Assembly (NCBI GenBank): GCA_032622095.1
Contig: CP136069.1
Location: 162,989,043-163,053,042, forward strand
DNA: 64,000 nt
Reading direction: 5' to 3'
Source: Siphonodentalium dalli
Lineage: Eukaryota > Mollusca > Scaphopoda > Gadilida > Siphonodentaliidae
Part shown: positions 35,126-47,745 of the stretch, in pieces
Position numbering within the stretch: the first letter of the stretch is position 1
How the letters are laid out: every line of letters begins with the position of its first letter
Notes under the pieces: model-generated
The model's input: only the letters and a program-made list of their open reading frames with translations
Told to the model about the DNA's origin: nothing
The model's database searches: none
Position numbers and translations under genes: made by a program

Positions 35126-38100
35126 ATAAAGTTGCCTTGTCCGATTTGACACTATACAACCGTAATGGGTATGTCCTACATTGACCAGAAAATAATTAGA
35201 TTGGTCCATGGGCTCATTGGTGAGAGGTTGTCGTGCATGGCCAGATGTCGACTTTCGAAATAAGTTTAATACGCTTTGATTTGTTTCCAGCCTAGAACAT
35301 ATAGCAGTATGTTATAATCTGTGTTACTTTCGGTTACCAAACAGTAAGTGTTATCATGCATGCAGCTAATCTATGTGTAGAGAGTGTCTTTCTCGTATCC
35401 CAAATGAACTATATAAATATGTAATGTGGATTGCCAAGCTGCACATTTTGACTTATTTCAGCCAACATGACTATCTCAAATGGGTCACAAATTAAATTTT
35501 CACGAATCATGCTCTTAAATATTCATTAATGTGCAACTAAACCACAAACACTGTATACCATAAGTGTTTATTGGAGTGCCAGTCAACAATGTCGGATGGG
35601 GCACACTTAAGCATGTGGTCGAATCGTTGAATTATGCAATCTTATCAGCAACGAGATTATATATTGGCTCACGTTACCACATCTGTTGATAGAGTTGTGA
35701 TTCTTTTCTCGATCTAGCAAGACAGCGCCTATATCTGTTGGAGAGTTAGATTCTTTTCTCGATCTGGAGAGATCTAGCTCCATCTCTTGTAACAATAGTT
35801 TCCCGTTTTATTTGTAAAGCACATCCATTGTCAAGAGTGTTCAATGTCGTACAGCGCACGGGTTGTGTTTCTTGGTCAACACACGCCCAACTGGATTTTC
35901 CAGTTAACCCGTTGGATGTGGTGCTCTAAGTTGGTCAGAGCATTGGAATATAGTTATTTACCAGAATAAAAAAAACGTTATCTGGAGCATAGCTCAATCC
36001 AGAAAAAAATTAATTCCAATTTTTGTTTTAATCTAAAGCCATATGGCGGTTTGCACCTCAAAATACATGTTTCCCTTTTTAAGTTTTCCCGGTATCGAAA
36101 TAGGTCTTTACATGCTTGAACTACATTTCTGTAGACATTGCCTGTGCCTGCATGTCGCATTGGAGTAAACAAAACACAATTTTAACACGGCATTTGGTTC
36201 CCAAACAACAGCCATATGCACGGCATGGAACAGAAAAGAGCGTTCCGTGTTAGTCTATTCCTGATTGGTAATAATAAAGAGCGTTTTGTTTCACTTTTGT
36301 GCGATAAGTTGAAAACGACTGCGAAATGGCGGTGATAATGAACATGATTTTTTTCTGAGCATATAAAGCCAGCATAATATTAATTCGTGCTCGGCAATTT
36401 ACCCTTTTGACGATTTAATAAAGTATGTATAGTTACAACTAATCGCCCGATTCCGGACATTCTTACTAATAAGTGGGTTTCATAATACTCGGGTACACAG
36501 GCGCTGGTGAAATTTCACAAAAAGGCAGTATTATGTGTTAAAGTATTGGTTCCATGTTACATTTCCGAGTTCTAATTACAATAAAGTTGCCTTGTCCGAT
36601 TTGACACTATACAACCGTCATGGGTATATCCTACATTGACCAGAAAATAATTAGATTGGGCATATGGACTCATTAGTGAGAGGTTGTCGTGCATGGCCAG
36701 ATGTGGACTTTCGAAAGAGGTTTAACACGCTTTGATTTTGTTCAGCCTAGAATATATAACGGTATGTTATAATCTGTGTTATTTTCGGTTAGAAAACAAT
36801 AAGCGTTATCGTGCATGCAGCTAATCTATGTGTAGAGAGTGTCTTTCTCATATCCCAAAATGAACTATATAAATATGTAATGTGGATTGCCAAGCTGCAC
36901 ATTTTGACTTATTTCAGCCAACATGACTATCTCAAATGGGTCACTAATTACATTTTCACTAATCATGCTCTTAAATATTCATTAATGTGCAACTAAACCA
37001 CAGACACTGTATACCATAAGTGTTTATTGGAGTGCCAGTCAACAATGTCGGATGGGGCACACTTAAGCATGTGGTCGAATCGTTGAATTATGCAATCTTA
37101 TCAGCAACGAGATTATATATTGGCTCACGTTACCACATCTGTTGATAGAGTTAGGATTCTTTTCTCGATCTAGCAAGACAGCGCCTATATCTGTTGGAGA
37201 GTTAGATTCTGTTCTCGATCTGGAGAGATCTAGCTCCATCTATTGTAACAATAGTTTCCCGTTTTATTTGTAAAGCACACCCATTGGCAAGAGTGTTCAA
37301 TGTCGTACAGCGCACGGGTTGTGTTTCTTGGTCAACACACGCCCAACTGGATTTTCCAGTTAACCCATTGGATGTGGTGCTATAAGTTGGTCAGAGCATT
37401 GGAATATAGTTATTTACCAGAATAAAAAAACGTTATCTGGAGCATAGCTCAATCCAGAAAAAAAATTAATTCCAATTTTTGTTTTAATCTAAAGCCATAT
37501 GGCGGTTTGCACCTCAAAATACATGTTTCCCTTTTTAAGTTTTCCCGGTATCGAAATAGGTCTTTACATGCTTGAACTACATTTCTGTAGGCATTGCCTG
37601 TGCCTGCGTGTCGCATTGAAGTAAACAAAACACAATTTTAACACGGCATTTGGTTCCCAAACAACAGCCATATGCACGGCATGGAACAGAAAAGAGCGTT
37701 CCGTGTTAGTCTATTCCTGATTGGTAATAATAAAGAGCGTTTTGTTTCACTTTTGTGCTATAAGTTGAAAACGACTGCGAAATGGCGGTGATAATGAACA
37801 TGATTTTTTTCTGAGCATATAAAGCCAGCATAATATTAATTCGTGCTCGCCAATTTACCCTTTTGACGATTTAATAAAGTATGTATAGTTACAACTAATC
37901 GCCCGATTCCGGACATTCTTACTAATAAGTGGGTTTCATATTACTCGGGTACACAGGCGCTGGTGAAATTTCACAAAAAGGCAGTATTATGTGTTAAAGT
38001 ATTGGTCCCATGTTACATTTCCGAGTTATAATTACAATAAAGTTGCCTTGTCCGATTTGACACTATACAACCGTCATGGGTATGTCCTACATTGACCAGA

Positions 38101-40429
38101 AAATAATTAGATTGGGCATATGGACTCATTAGTGAGAGGCTGTCGTGCATGGCCAGATGTGGACTTTCGAAAGAAGTTTAACACGCTTTGATTTTGTTCA
38201 GCCTAGAATATATAACGGTATGTTATAATCTGTGTTATTTTCGGTTAGAAAACAATAAGTGTTATCGTGCATGCAGCTAATCTATGTATAGAGAGTGTCT
38301 TTCTCATATCCCAAATGAACTATGTAAATATATATGTAATGTGGATTGCCAAGCTGCACATTTTTACTTATTTCAGCCAACATGAGTATCTCAAATGGGT
38401 CACTAATTACATTTTTCACTAATCATGCTCTTAAATATTCATTAATGTGCAACTAAACCACAAACACTGTATACCATAAGTGTTTATTGGAGTGCCAGTC
38501 TACAATATCGGATGGGGCACACTTAAGCATATGGTTGAATCGTTGAATTATGCAATCTTATCAGCAACGAGATTATATATTGGCTCACGTTACCACATAT
38601 GTTGATAGAGTTGTGATTCTTTTCTCGATCTAGCAAGACAGCGCCTATATCTGTTGGGAGAGTTAGATTCTGTTCTCGATCTGGAGAGATCTAGCTCCAT
38701 CTCTTGTAACAATAGTTTCCCGTTTTATTTGTAAAGCACATCCATTGTCAAGAGTGTTCAATGTCGTACAGCGCACGGGTTGTGTTTCTTGGTCAACACA
38801 CGCCCAACTGGATTTTCCAGTTAACCCATTGGGTGTGGTGCTCTAAGTTGGTCAGAGCATTGGAATATAGTTATTTACCAGAATAAAATAAACGTTATCT
38901 GGAGCATAGCTCAGTCCTGAAAAAAAAATTAATTCCAATTTTTGTTTTAATTTAAAGCCATATGGCGGTTTGCACCTCAAAATACATGTTTCCCTTTTTA
39001 AGTTTTCCCGGTATCGAAATAGGTCTATAAATGCTTGAACTACATTTCTGTAGGCATTGCCTGTGCCTGCATGTCGCATTGAAGTAAACAAAACACACTT
39101 TTAACCCGGCATTTGGTTCCCAAACAACAGCCATATGCACGGCATGGAACAGAAAAGAGCGTTCCGTGTTAGTCTATTCCTGATTGGTAATAATAAAGAG
39201 CGTTTTGTTTCACTTTTGTGCGATAACTTGAAAACGACTGCGAAATGACGGTAATAATGAACATGATTTTTTCTGAGCATATGAAGCCAGCATAACATTA
39301 ATTCATGCTCGCCAATTTACCCTTTTGACGATTTAATAAAGTATGTATAGTTACAACTAATCGCCCGATTCCGGACATTCTTACTAATAAGTGGGTTTCA
39401 TAATACTCGGGTACACAGGCGCTGGTGAAATTTCACAAAAAAGGCAGTATTATGTGTTAAAGTATTGGTCCCATGTTACATTTCCGAGTTCTAATTACAA
39501 TAAAGTTGCCTTGTCCGATTTGACACTACAACCGTCATGGGTATGTCCTACATTGACCAGAAAATAATTAGATTGGGCATATGGACTCATTAGTGAGAGG
39601 TTGTCGTGCATGGCCAGATGTAAACTTTTGAAAGAAGTTTAACACGCTTTGATTTTATTCAGCCTAGAATATATAACGGTATGTTATAATCTGTGTTATT
39701 TTTGGTTAGAAAACAATAAGTGTTATCGTGCATGCAGCTAATATATGTGTAGAGAGTGTCTTTCTCATATCCCAAATTAACTATATAATTATGTAATGTG
39801 GATTGCCAAGCTGCACAGTTTGACATATTTCAGCCAACATTACTGTCCCAAATGCATTGATAACACTTGGTGTGACGGAGTTACCTCAAACGGACATAGC
39901 TCATCGAAGCTTCCAAATATTGCCCACACAGTTTGAAATGAGGTATATATATATATATATGATAAATTGATAAAACACGAAATGTTGATATACCGGCTTC
40001 ATACGCTCTGAAACAAAATACTTGCAAGTAAGTAATGCTTTATTCTCAGCCATTATAATACATGGTACATGAGAAAACATATATACACTATATACAAATT
40101 AGAACTTTCCGGGGTATACATAGACAGAATACAATGCAGATAATAATCAGTTACGGTCCAATATTGAATTAACATGTCCGGAATAGAACAATACAGATCT
40201 CGATAGACTTATTTAAAGATTCCGGGAAAAAAAGAAGAAGAAATTACTTAATTATACATCATGGTTAGTATATATAGTACTGTTTTCTCATTTTCTTTTT
40301 GGAAACCAAGTTGTTGTAAATAATGATGTACCAATATTACGTACATGATTATTATCTGTAATTAAATTGACTCATATAATGTTTACACACACTTATAAAT
40401 ACGCACATATTATATACGTATACATACTC

Positions 40430-40537
40430 ATGCATATACCTACACACACAAACATACATACATATGTATAAGTATACATGCATACAAACACATACATACA
40501 CATACACACATATACATATATATACACATACACATAT

Positions 40538-40579
<42 letters not shown>

Positions 40580-40690
40580 CATACACACACATACATATAT
40601 ATACATATATATATACACATACATACATGTACACACACATACATATATATACATATATATATACACATATAAACACATACACATAGACAT
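40430..40690. repeat. TA/CA compound microsatellite
   Basis: Long TATATA and ACACAT tracts, (AT)n uninterrupted at about 40541-40572. All ORFs here are translated microsatellite. Confidence 0.97.
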
Positions 40691-40892
40691 TGTATTATGG
40701 CACACTCGATATTCGTTATGGAATTTTGCATATCTAAAACACGTGGAAACCATACAAATAGTAACATAATATGCATAGTTGTACTATGAATAAGGAATCT
40801 ACGACGTGATCTTCACATATATGTATGTCTGCATGTTCACACATGCAGACGCACACACATATAAGCACCACGATCGCCAAATATTTGAATAG

Positions 40893-41845
40893 TTATTTAA
40901 ATTGTTTCAATCCGATTTTTATAAAGTTTGAAAGTTTGTTTAGCTTCATTGTGTCAGAAGAATTTAATAAGCCATAAAAAGACTCTCGCGATGGATTTTT
41001 CCAGATCGATTCGTCAATATATTTCATGCGGTATTCACATAAATTTGGACAAACTATTACAAAATGATATTCATCGCACATGATGGCGCCACATAACTGA
41101 CATGAGCCAATTCCAGATATCCCTTTCTTTTGGTTCTTAGATTTTGCCCACTTCATAGTTTCAACGCCTAATCTATGATTTGATGTACGAATTCTCTGTA
41201 GCGAGATAATTGAATTAAAGGGACATTCAACATAAAAACGACTAAGCGAAGGACATTTTTTCAGGTTACGATAAAATTCTCCTCGTGACGATTGAGAAAC
41301 TTCATTATTCCACTGGAGAAAAAAATTGCCAAGTAGTTTTGTGTGCATATATTGAAGTTTAGAATTCGAAACGGGTAACTGTGTTTTCCAGTTGTCTTCG
41401 CAATCCGCACGCACAAAAATGTCTTCAATGTGATCAAGGTATCGTATTCTTTTGCCACCGCCTTTCATAGCTAAAATTAACTTGTACAATATGAAGGGGT
41501 GATTACTTTTTTTTTTCGTCATTAGGCGGCTCCAAAATGAGGTCATTCTTTTGTCAATTTCAACACGCAATGGCCATCTTCCAAGCTCACCATAAACCAT
41601 ATAATTTGGAGTACTCATTTTCATGTTCGTTAGGAGCTTACATAATTTGAGATGGACAGCCTCGATATCGCGAGTATTCTCAAAGCCCCATAATTCACAT
41701 CCATATAACAGAATGGGTTGTATGAGGTAATCAAAAAGTTTTAATGCTAAGTCTGCAGATAGGTGAAGATTTCTCACCTTGGACAGGAGTCCGTACATAG
41801 TCCGCCAATGTGACACCCATTTTTCATTTTTTTCGCCCAGAAGTG
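40893..41845 (-). pseudogene. LINE ORF2 C-terminal fragment
   Basis: An open frame of about 315 codons ending at 40893, downstream of the catalytic RT core. It contains LFDYLIQPILLYGCELWG, YGELGRWPLRVEIDKRM, LQRIRTSNHRLGVETMKW and the Cys/His motif CQLC...DEYHFVIVC. These blocks match the equivalent tail of the 12-15 kb LINE (YGGEIWAA, AELGRYPIAV, RLRVSNHILAIEKG, CLMC...EKHFIMEC), so both belong to the same broad clade. The first 30 or so codons of the long ORF (41846-41936) come from the host repeat, not the LINE. The catalytic motifs are absent, so it is inactive. Confidence 0.85.
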
Positions 41846-42389
41846 AAAACAAACACTCTTTATTTATACCATGCATATCTGCATGGCATAGGCTAACACA
41901 GAACGTTATTTTATGTTCCGTGTCGTTCACTGTCATTTATGTTGTCTATTTGGGACCCAAAGACCGTGTTGACATGTAGTTGTATTTTTGTGACTTCATA
42001 TTCCCCGTATATATAAATGTATGGTGCAAGTATTTATCGACATATTGCGATACTGGGAAAAATTCGAAAGTATTGGTATATAATATATTCATGTATTATA
42101 CTCACGAATATCTTGAATGTGTCGAACACCAATTTTATCCTAATTGTATTTGGATGTATACCTCCTGAATTATTTCCCGCATGTCTATTTCGCGACATAT
42201 AGGCACAACAGTTCATAACTTCGATGTTAACCAATTGTGGCCATGTGGCTTCTACTTATGACTATATGTCTATAATGCATATGATATCGGAAATCAGTCC
42301 GGTCCAAATTTTATTTCAGGAGTTATGACTTCTAGAGTCTGTTTGGGCGTTGTTTCACAATTTGCACACTCGTAGATAGCATGCCTTAA

Positions 42390-42735
42390 ATGGACATGGA
42401 TCATTCCAGCTTCCAACTTTTGTCTACATAATTTGGAAGTATGTATATATAAGACAGGTTGACAAATACACAAAATACTGATATCCCGGCTTCATATTTT
42501 TATTGAAAATAATTTCCATGGCTACAGCTATATACCTCGAGCTGGTTCAAGTGTTTCCACATATATAGGTTAAACAGACACTCTTTATGTTTACGGCATC
42601 AGGAACAGCCCGCGGAATAATATTTCGAGTAGTTTATTGACCTATTTCGATACCGAGAAAAATTAAAATGCAAACATCATGAGGTTAATGTGCGGGACAA
42701 ACGGCCATGTGACTTTAACTCGAAACCCAGTTCTG
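42390..42735 (+). repeat. Dispersed repeat copy (b)
   Basis: Blocks in the family order: CATGGATCATTCCAGCTTCC, TAAGACAGGTTGACAAATAC, CCCGGCTTCATATTTTTATT, CAGACACTCTTTATGTTTAC, CGATACCGAGAAAAATT and GGCCATGTGACTTTAA. Shortened relative to copies (a) and (e). Confidence 0.65.
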
Positions 42736-42739
42736 CCAA

Positions 42740-44049
42740 ACCTGTACATCGAGAGTCATTACTCTTCTTGACTCGCACACAATGGGAACATTGAATATGC
42801 AAACACAAACACAGCCAGACTCGACCCATCTTATGACAAATTCCCCCTGTACTCGCATCGATGCAAATTTAAAGGTGGACTACATGTATTAAAATTGTAT
42901 TTAGGGGATTTGGTCTGATGTAATAACAAGAACTTTACCACTATACCAGCGTGAGTACAAGCGCATGTGTCATAATGCGGACCGTATATATATAAATCGA
43001 TATGTGGATTTAAGGATAGCCATAACACTATACGAAAACAAATTACACCATGCAGACCGAGTTCATATTCATATGCGGACAGGCTCCCGTCAATTGCATA
43101 TAGCAAGCATATTGTGTCAAGTTTTAAAGATCAATTGGAAACGAAGAAGTCCAAACTTAGACACAATTCAGTACATGCATGTTGCCGATCATTATATCTA
43201 AGTTGAACAATGAGGATAGCTTTACTGAACAAAATCCAACAAAGCTCGCATTTGCATGTGTATAAGTTACCATAGTGGTAAATATATGTACTAATGTTCA
43301 AAACAATTGACCAGTAATTGGTAGAGGCTTGGTACATATAACATTTTGGTACATATAACATTTAGGAAGAATGCATCATATGGTGGTCAAGAAATACACA
43401 CAAAAAACATCCAAATGTTAATCGTTTCAAGCAAGTCATATGCACACATTTTACTATTTGTATTAAAGTGATGTAAAACACTCCGGTATGGTGATAACAT
43501 AGAAATGGAGAATAATCTGTTCAATGTAGTATTTTTTTTACAAATAGTGTAGCAAACGTCACAGCACACACCGTCATTCTTATATATTAATTAAATGCAG
43601 TGACTCTCGATGGCGAAATTGTTTTCGTTAGTTTGTCGCCTATAGATTCGTCCCGAATCGAGTAGTAAATATTTACAATTGAGCGTAGTTATGACGATGT
43701 TTTCTTTGGAGTGCTACGGCCAATTTGGTTCAAATTTTTAGCGATGTTAGTAGAATGTAATATTCCTTTAGTTGGCATAGCGCCTGCATACTAACTTATC
43801 AATTTAACACACCCGAACAAGTACATAATATGTCTTTAATTGAGCCTTTGAATAGATCAACGCACCAAAGCCTCGTTTACCACGTTAGTGCCAGTGCTCA
43901 GTCATTGACCATTAAAATTCAATTGAAATTGTCTGCTATAAACCCGATATACCATCAGATTACAAGATTTGCCCATATGACGTTGTATACAAATGGGAGA
44001 CGAAAACACTTCCAAAGATATACAATATTAATTGTTCCATATTCGCTGG
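42740..44049. other. AT-rich spacer
   Basis: No gene, RNA or structured repeat recognised; only short ORFs without domains. Confidence 0.5.
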
Positions 44050-45175
44050 TGAATATATATACATGTATAAACGGACATGGATCGCCCGAGCTTCCAAGTG
44101 TTGTTTACGCAATTTAGATCACTCTATCAATCAAGTTTATTAGTACGTTACACCATGTATGGTCAAATTTACATTAACATAGAATAACAGGACAAGAACA
44201 TCGAATATGCATGGAACAAAATAAGTAGCAACAAATACATAATAATGTTATTCTATGTTAATGTACATTTTACTGATAGGGCAGTGTTCCTTTTTTGTTG
44301 TACTCGATTAACCAGTTCGTCACTTGATCGCCAAACACCTTTCTTTTTCAGTCCACAGTGGACGAAATATGCCAGTGCCTGTAGAGTTGTTGGGTCTGTG
44401 GGTAACGTCTCGTTAGGGGTGGTTAGGAGATCAGGTATTAGTTTCTCGTGAAATATGGCGCGCTCGTCGGACAGTGAGGTACAATGGAGGAGAAAGTGCT
44501 CCTCATTATCAATTTGGTTGCAGGTTTCACATTTGCGGTCTGCTTCATCGAAATCGAAATAGCGTCCGCGCTCAATGCCCAGTGTGTGACAACTAATTCT
44601 GAATTTCGTGAGGGATTCTCGTTGTTTGGGGGTGGAAATGATGTCAAGATCCAAAGAAGTGATTGTTTTGAACGTTCTGTATGTTCTAAGCTTGTTGCGT
44701 GGGGGATCACGTCTGTTGCTATTTCTGGGGAGTTTGCTGCGAGTATTATCGTTAAATAGTTATGTCTTTATTGAGTTATCAAATAAGTCGTTGATGTTGT
44801 GATGTGGTGACAGAGATGTGATTAACTGTTGACAAGAAGGAGTATAAAATAGGTTGACAAATACACGAAATGTTTATATATCAGATTCATATTCTCTGAA
44901 AAATACTTGGCATGGTCACAGCAGTTTTACCTCTGTTTTCAACGTTTTGCATATGAGTAAAATAAACGTGCATATGTATGTTGTTTGTATTGGGACCCAA
45001 ACACCGTGTTCAAAGTTGATTTTTTTGTTACTCCAGTGCGCCTTTCTGTTGCATAAAATGCCCGTTAGAACAGTATTTCGAGTTTTTATCAACCTATATC
45101 GATACCGGCAAAACATTCAAAAGCGAATATTATTACATGCATTTTAAAGCGCGAACTATACCATATGGCTTTAAT
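44050..45175 (+). repeat. Dispersed repeat copy (c), split by a LINE scrap
   Basis: Left part at 44070-44120 (ACGGACATGGATCGCCC, GAGCTTCCAAGTGTTG). Right part from about 44760: AGGTTGACAAATACACGAAA, GGCATGGTCACAGCAGTTTT, GGGACCCAAACACCGTGTTC, CGATACCGGCAAAACATTC and CCATATGGCTTTAATTAA. Confidence 0.68.
44120..44760 (-). pseudogene. Short LINE ORF2 3' fragment
   Basis: Minus strand, same clade as the other two LINE copies. From about 44755: KLRTYRTFK, then LTKFRISCHTLGIERGRY and the motif CETC...EEHFLLHC; stop at about 44251, followed by a short 3' UTR ending AATAAACTTGATTGATAG. KLRTYRTFK is identical to the 14.8-kb LINE at the same position. No catalytic part remains. GTTATTCTATGTTAATGTA occurs inverted within its 3' UTR. 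Confidence 0.85.
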
Positions 45176-45899
45176 TAATGTTATATAATACCCTAGATAG
45201 AAACTTTTGATAATCTACGGGGGGTATCGACTGCGATTAACTTATTACCCGACACTCAATTATATAGCACTCTAGTCGGAATATTCGATAATGACATCAC
45301 ACCGCGGGTAATTAGATATATCCATCTCACTAATTTAAACGGCGCCGATTCACAGGTGCAACAACCTGATGATTTGGCACAGAGCGCAGCGGGGGTCAAA
45401 TATTTATGTCCTATATTCTGCCGATTTCTAGGTTTAGCTTTGTATGTGTTATACAAACTACATTTATCTATGTGTATTTCCTGTTTATATGTTTATATGT
45501 TCATATGTTTAATTCACATATCATGTTTATGTAATGTACTATATATGCGCTCATGTGTTATGTGACAATGTGGTCACGAATGACTTATTATCATTAAAGA
45601 CTGGGATGATGACACCACACAGTGGGGGATGCCGTTTATCCATCGTTCGCAGGAAAAAGACTTCGCTACAACATACGGACACGTGCTTGCCATTAATGAA
45701 TGGGTTTCAGATTCTTTCCGGCAATTACTATTTGGCATATTTCAACATACTAAGCGGGCGGTACTTTGACCTCGACATTTTTTATACACTGTATTTCTCT
45801 GTCAGACGAGCGCGCCCTATTTTACGAGAACATATCATGTTAAACATCCCCAATGAGAGATTATTTAAACAAATAATGACCAGGACAGACTCAAAAACT
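45176..45899. other. Spacer with an unrecognised 152-codon ORF
   Basis: A plus-strand ORF at 45534-45992 has no domain I know, and its last 30 codons lie in the dispersed repeat. It is more likely chance than a gene. Confidence 0.4.
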
Positions 45900-46230
45900 A
45901 TACGCCTCGGCGTAACTTGGAATGAGGTATACGATATATTGACAAATAAAACGAACCATATACCGGCTTCATATGCTAGCTCTGAAAAATAATATCAATG
46001 GTCACAGCCATTTGATAAACGTTTTCATTTTAATAAACGCTCTTTCTTATGAACAAACACCGCGTGTTAAACGTTAAATTTTGTATGAATTAAATGCTTC
46101 TTCCCGACACATATAATGCCCGCAGAAAGGTTGTTCGTGTAAGTACAAACCAGTTCGTTATCGGTAACAATTAAAAAGTGATTATTTATTAGATGTATTT
46201 ATGAGTGCAAACCGCCATGTGTCTTGAGAT
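45900..46230 (+). repeat. Dispersed repeat copy (d)
   Basis: ATATTGACAAATAAAACGAA, ACCGGCTTCATATGCTAGCT, ATGGTCACAGCCATTTGA, AATAAACGCTCTTTCTTATG and a late GTGCAAACCGCCATGTG (46206). More diverged than copies (c) and (e). Confidence 0.6.
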
Positions 46231-46329
46231 AAAAAAAATATGTATATTTTATTTAAAACACTTTTGTTTTTTTTAAATTGAGCTCTGCTCCATTCACTTA
46301 TTATTTATTTTATAATTTGTTAATTAAAT

Positions 46330-46475
46330 CTAACACCGTGATAACATCCGCTAGGGTACCCCGAATCACCACACCAAATGTAATTGAAATCGGTATAGGG
46401 AGAAAATCCGGGCAGATAGACAGATAGATAGACAAACTTTCACACTGAATTTATACTCTTATATATATCTAGACC
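46330..46475 (+). repeat. Retroposon-like 3' fragment
   Basis: ATCACCACACCAAATGTAA, ATTGAAATCGGTATAGGG, GGCAGATAGACAGATAGATA then AAACTTTCACACTG. This theme (a sentence-like 'query' sequence followed by ATAGACAG repeats) is common at the 3' ends of invertebrate retroposons, by recollection; class not assigned. Confidence 0.45.
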
Positions 46476-46499
46476 AAGAGAGATTCATTACAATGTGTA

Positions 46500-46910
46500 T
46501 ATTATGTATTTAGTCTGGCCATCGTTTTTATGGTGTGTTGATATGTCAGCTTCGTGATCTGTGGCAATACATGCCATGGCTACAGCAGTTTTACAGCTAT
46601 GTTCTACTTTTCACATACATAAAAGTGAAGAAAAAACGTTCTTCATGTCTGCGATATCTAGAATAGACTAATACTGAACGCTCTTTTCTAAACCACCTCG
46701 TGGAATTTTCTGTTTTTGTTTGGGACCCAAACACCGTGTTTAAAGTTGTATTTTACATTACATCAATATGTCTTTTTTGGGAACTCGGCATGCTCATTTA
46801 ACGGCAGAGTGTACATGTATGTATCGAAAGTTAAAATTTCGAAAGTGAACATTATTAGCTGTATTTTGAATCACAAACCGCCATGTGCCAAGTAACATCA
46901 CTTATCTAAT
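46500..46910 (+). repeat. Dispersed repeat copy (e)
   Basis: TGTTGATATGTCAGCTTCGT, GCCATGGCTACAGCAGTTTT, AGAATAGACTAATACTGAAC with GCTCTTTTC, GGGACCCAAACACCGTGTTT, and CACAAACCGCCATGTGCC. AGAATAGACTAATACTGAAC mirrors CTATTCCTGATTGG-type sequence of the 1.456-kb unit. Confidence 0.65.
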
Positions 46911-47745
46911 CAAAGCACGTACCAAAATGTCATATGCTGACCTAACAGAACTGACAAATTACTTTGAATTACGATTGGGGCCGCCATGTGGCTTTGATGC
47001 CATGATATCACGCGCCCACATGGAATATATAATTTGATTTGGGGTAATTGATTTGATGTTACACAACCAAGAGACGTTCGTTGGTTATGGATACGTCCAT
47101 TTTAAAGTTTGTTAGAAAACTCACGCTGATGTTCAACTCCGATACACGGAGTATCTTAGACACATTTTATTGCTGTATACACACGAGTACATATACCAAT
47201 TTGGATGTCGACAGCACTTACGCTATGCGGATATTGTTTGTCCCTGGTACATTGTGCCTGCTTTTAGTCAAAGAAAGGTAAACTTATTGGACATGTAAAC
47301 TTATTGGTTGCTTATCGGTACTTGTCCCCATTATTGGAATCTAAGTTGGTCGATTTATGGTCGCTGGTCTGGATCTGGTTTCACGCGTTTATCTGACTTT
47401 AAGGGGGAGTAAATTTCTAATCTGCTCTAACATTTTGTAGTTTGCAGGGTCCGCGCTGGACCAAAATTTACTTTGCCATATAATTCGCCAAAAGAAATTT
47501 TTGTTTGCCAAATTATTTAAAAATTTGCCAAATACTATCCTTGTAAGTATCATTTTCTGCAACTTTGAGTCTTATGTTCTGACACTCGCGGTTTGAACAA
47601 CGTTTGATATCGATAGAAAAGCGAGTAGTTAATAATTATATTCGCATCTCTAGTTTATCACCACATAATACACCAATAATCAAACAATAACACGATAGAA
47701 GGGTTGCCTTATCAGAAGGGTGCATCACAAGAGGATTTGCTATGT

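Larger units (their letters stand above)
31559..39840 (+). repeat. Four tandem 1.456-kb units, unit 1 carrying three insertions
   Basis: CTGTATACCATAAGTGTTTA recurs at 31613, 35551, 37007 and 38467. Units: about 31559-35497, 35498-36953, 36954-38413 and 38414-39840. Spacings between units 2, 3 and 4 are 1456 and 1460 bp. Unit 1 spans about 3.94 kb because of insertions at 32066-32563, 32720-34138 and about 34556-35125, which together account for the excess. Each unit carries the motif pair AAAGAGCGTTCCGTG and ATAATAAAGAGCGTTTTG. No long ORF is present. Sequence near 36030-36240 of the unit is related, in reverse orientation, to dispersed copies at 41.8-46.9 kb. Confidence 0.93.
40022..41845 (-). 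mobile_element. 5'-truncated LINE fragment (CR1/L2-like)
   Basis: On the minus strand the insert runs from about 41845 to a 3' end near 40022 (AATAAAGCATTACTTACTTG). It contains the coding remnant below, a 3' UTR and a TATATA/CACATA microsatellite. It sits within dispersed repeat copy (a). 5' truncation is normal for LINE integration. Confidence 0.75.
39885..42240 (+). repeat. Dispersed repeat copy (a), split by a LINE fragment
   Basis: Left part 39885-40021 (AGCTTCCAAATATTGCC, AACACGAAATGTTGATATAC, CGGCTTCATACGCTCTGAAA). Right part from about 41846 (AACACTCTTTATTTATACC, GGGACCCAAAGACCGTGTTG, TATTGCGATACTGGGAAAAA). Matching blocks are found at 42390-42735, 44050-45175, 45900-46230 and 46500-46910. 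These are related to the reverse complement of part of the 1.456-kb unit. Confidence 0.7.

Noticed and set aside
34974-35209. Minus-strand ORF with repeated Arg-Pro-Ser/Val
   Set aside because: Translated ACGG repeats of the 570-bp insertion.
40352-40776. ORFs rich in Tyr-Ile/Tyr-Thr/Cys-Val
   Set aside because: Translated TA/CA microsatellite.
41846-41936. N-terminal 30 codons of the long minus-strand LINE ORF
   Set aside because: They derive from the host repeat into which the truncated LINE inserted.
45534-45992. Possible small gene (152 codons)
   Set aside because: No recognisable domain; its 3' part overlaps a dispersed repeat copy.
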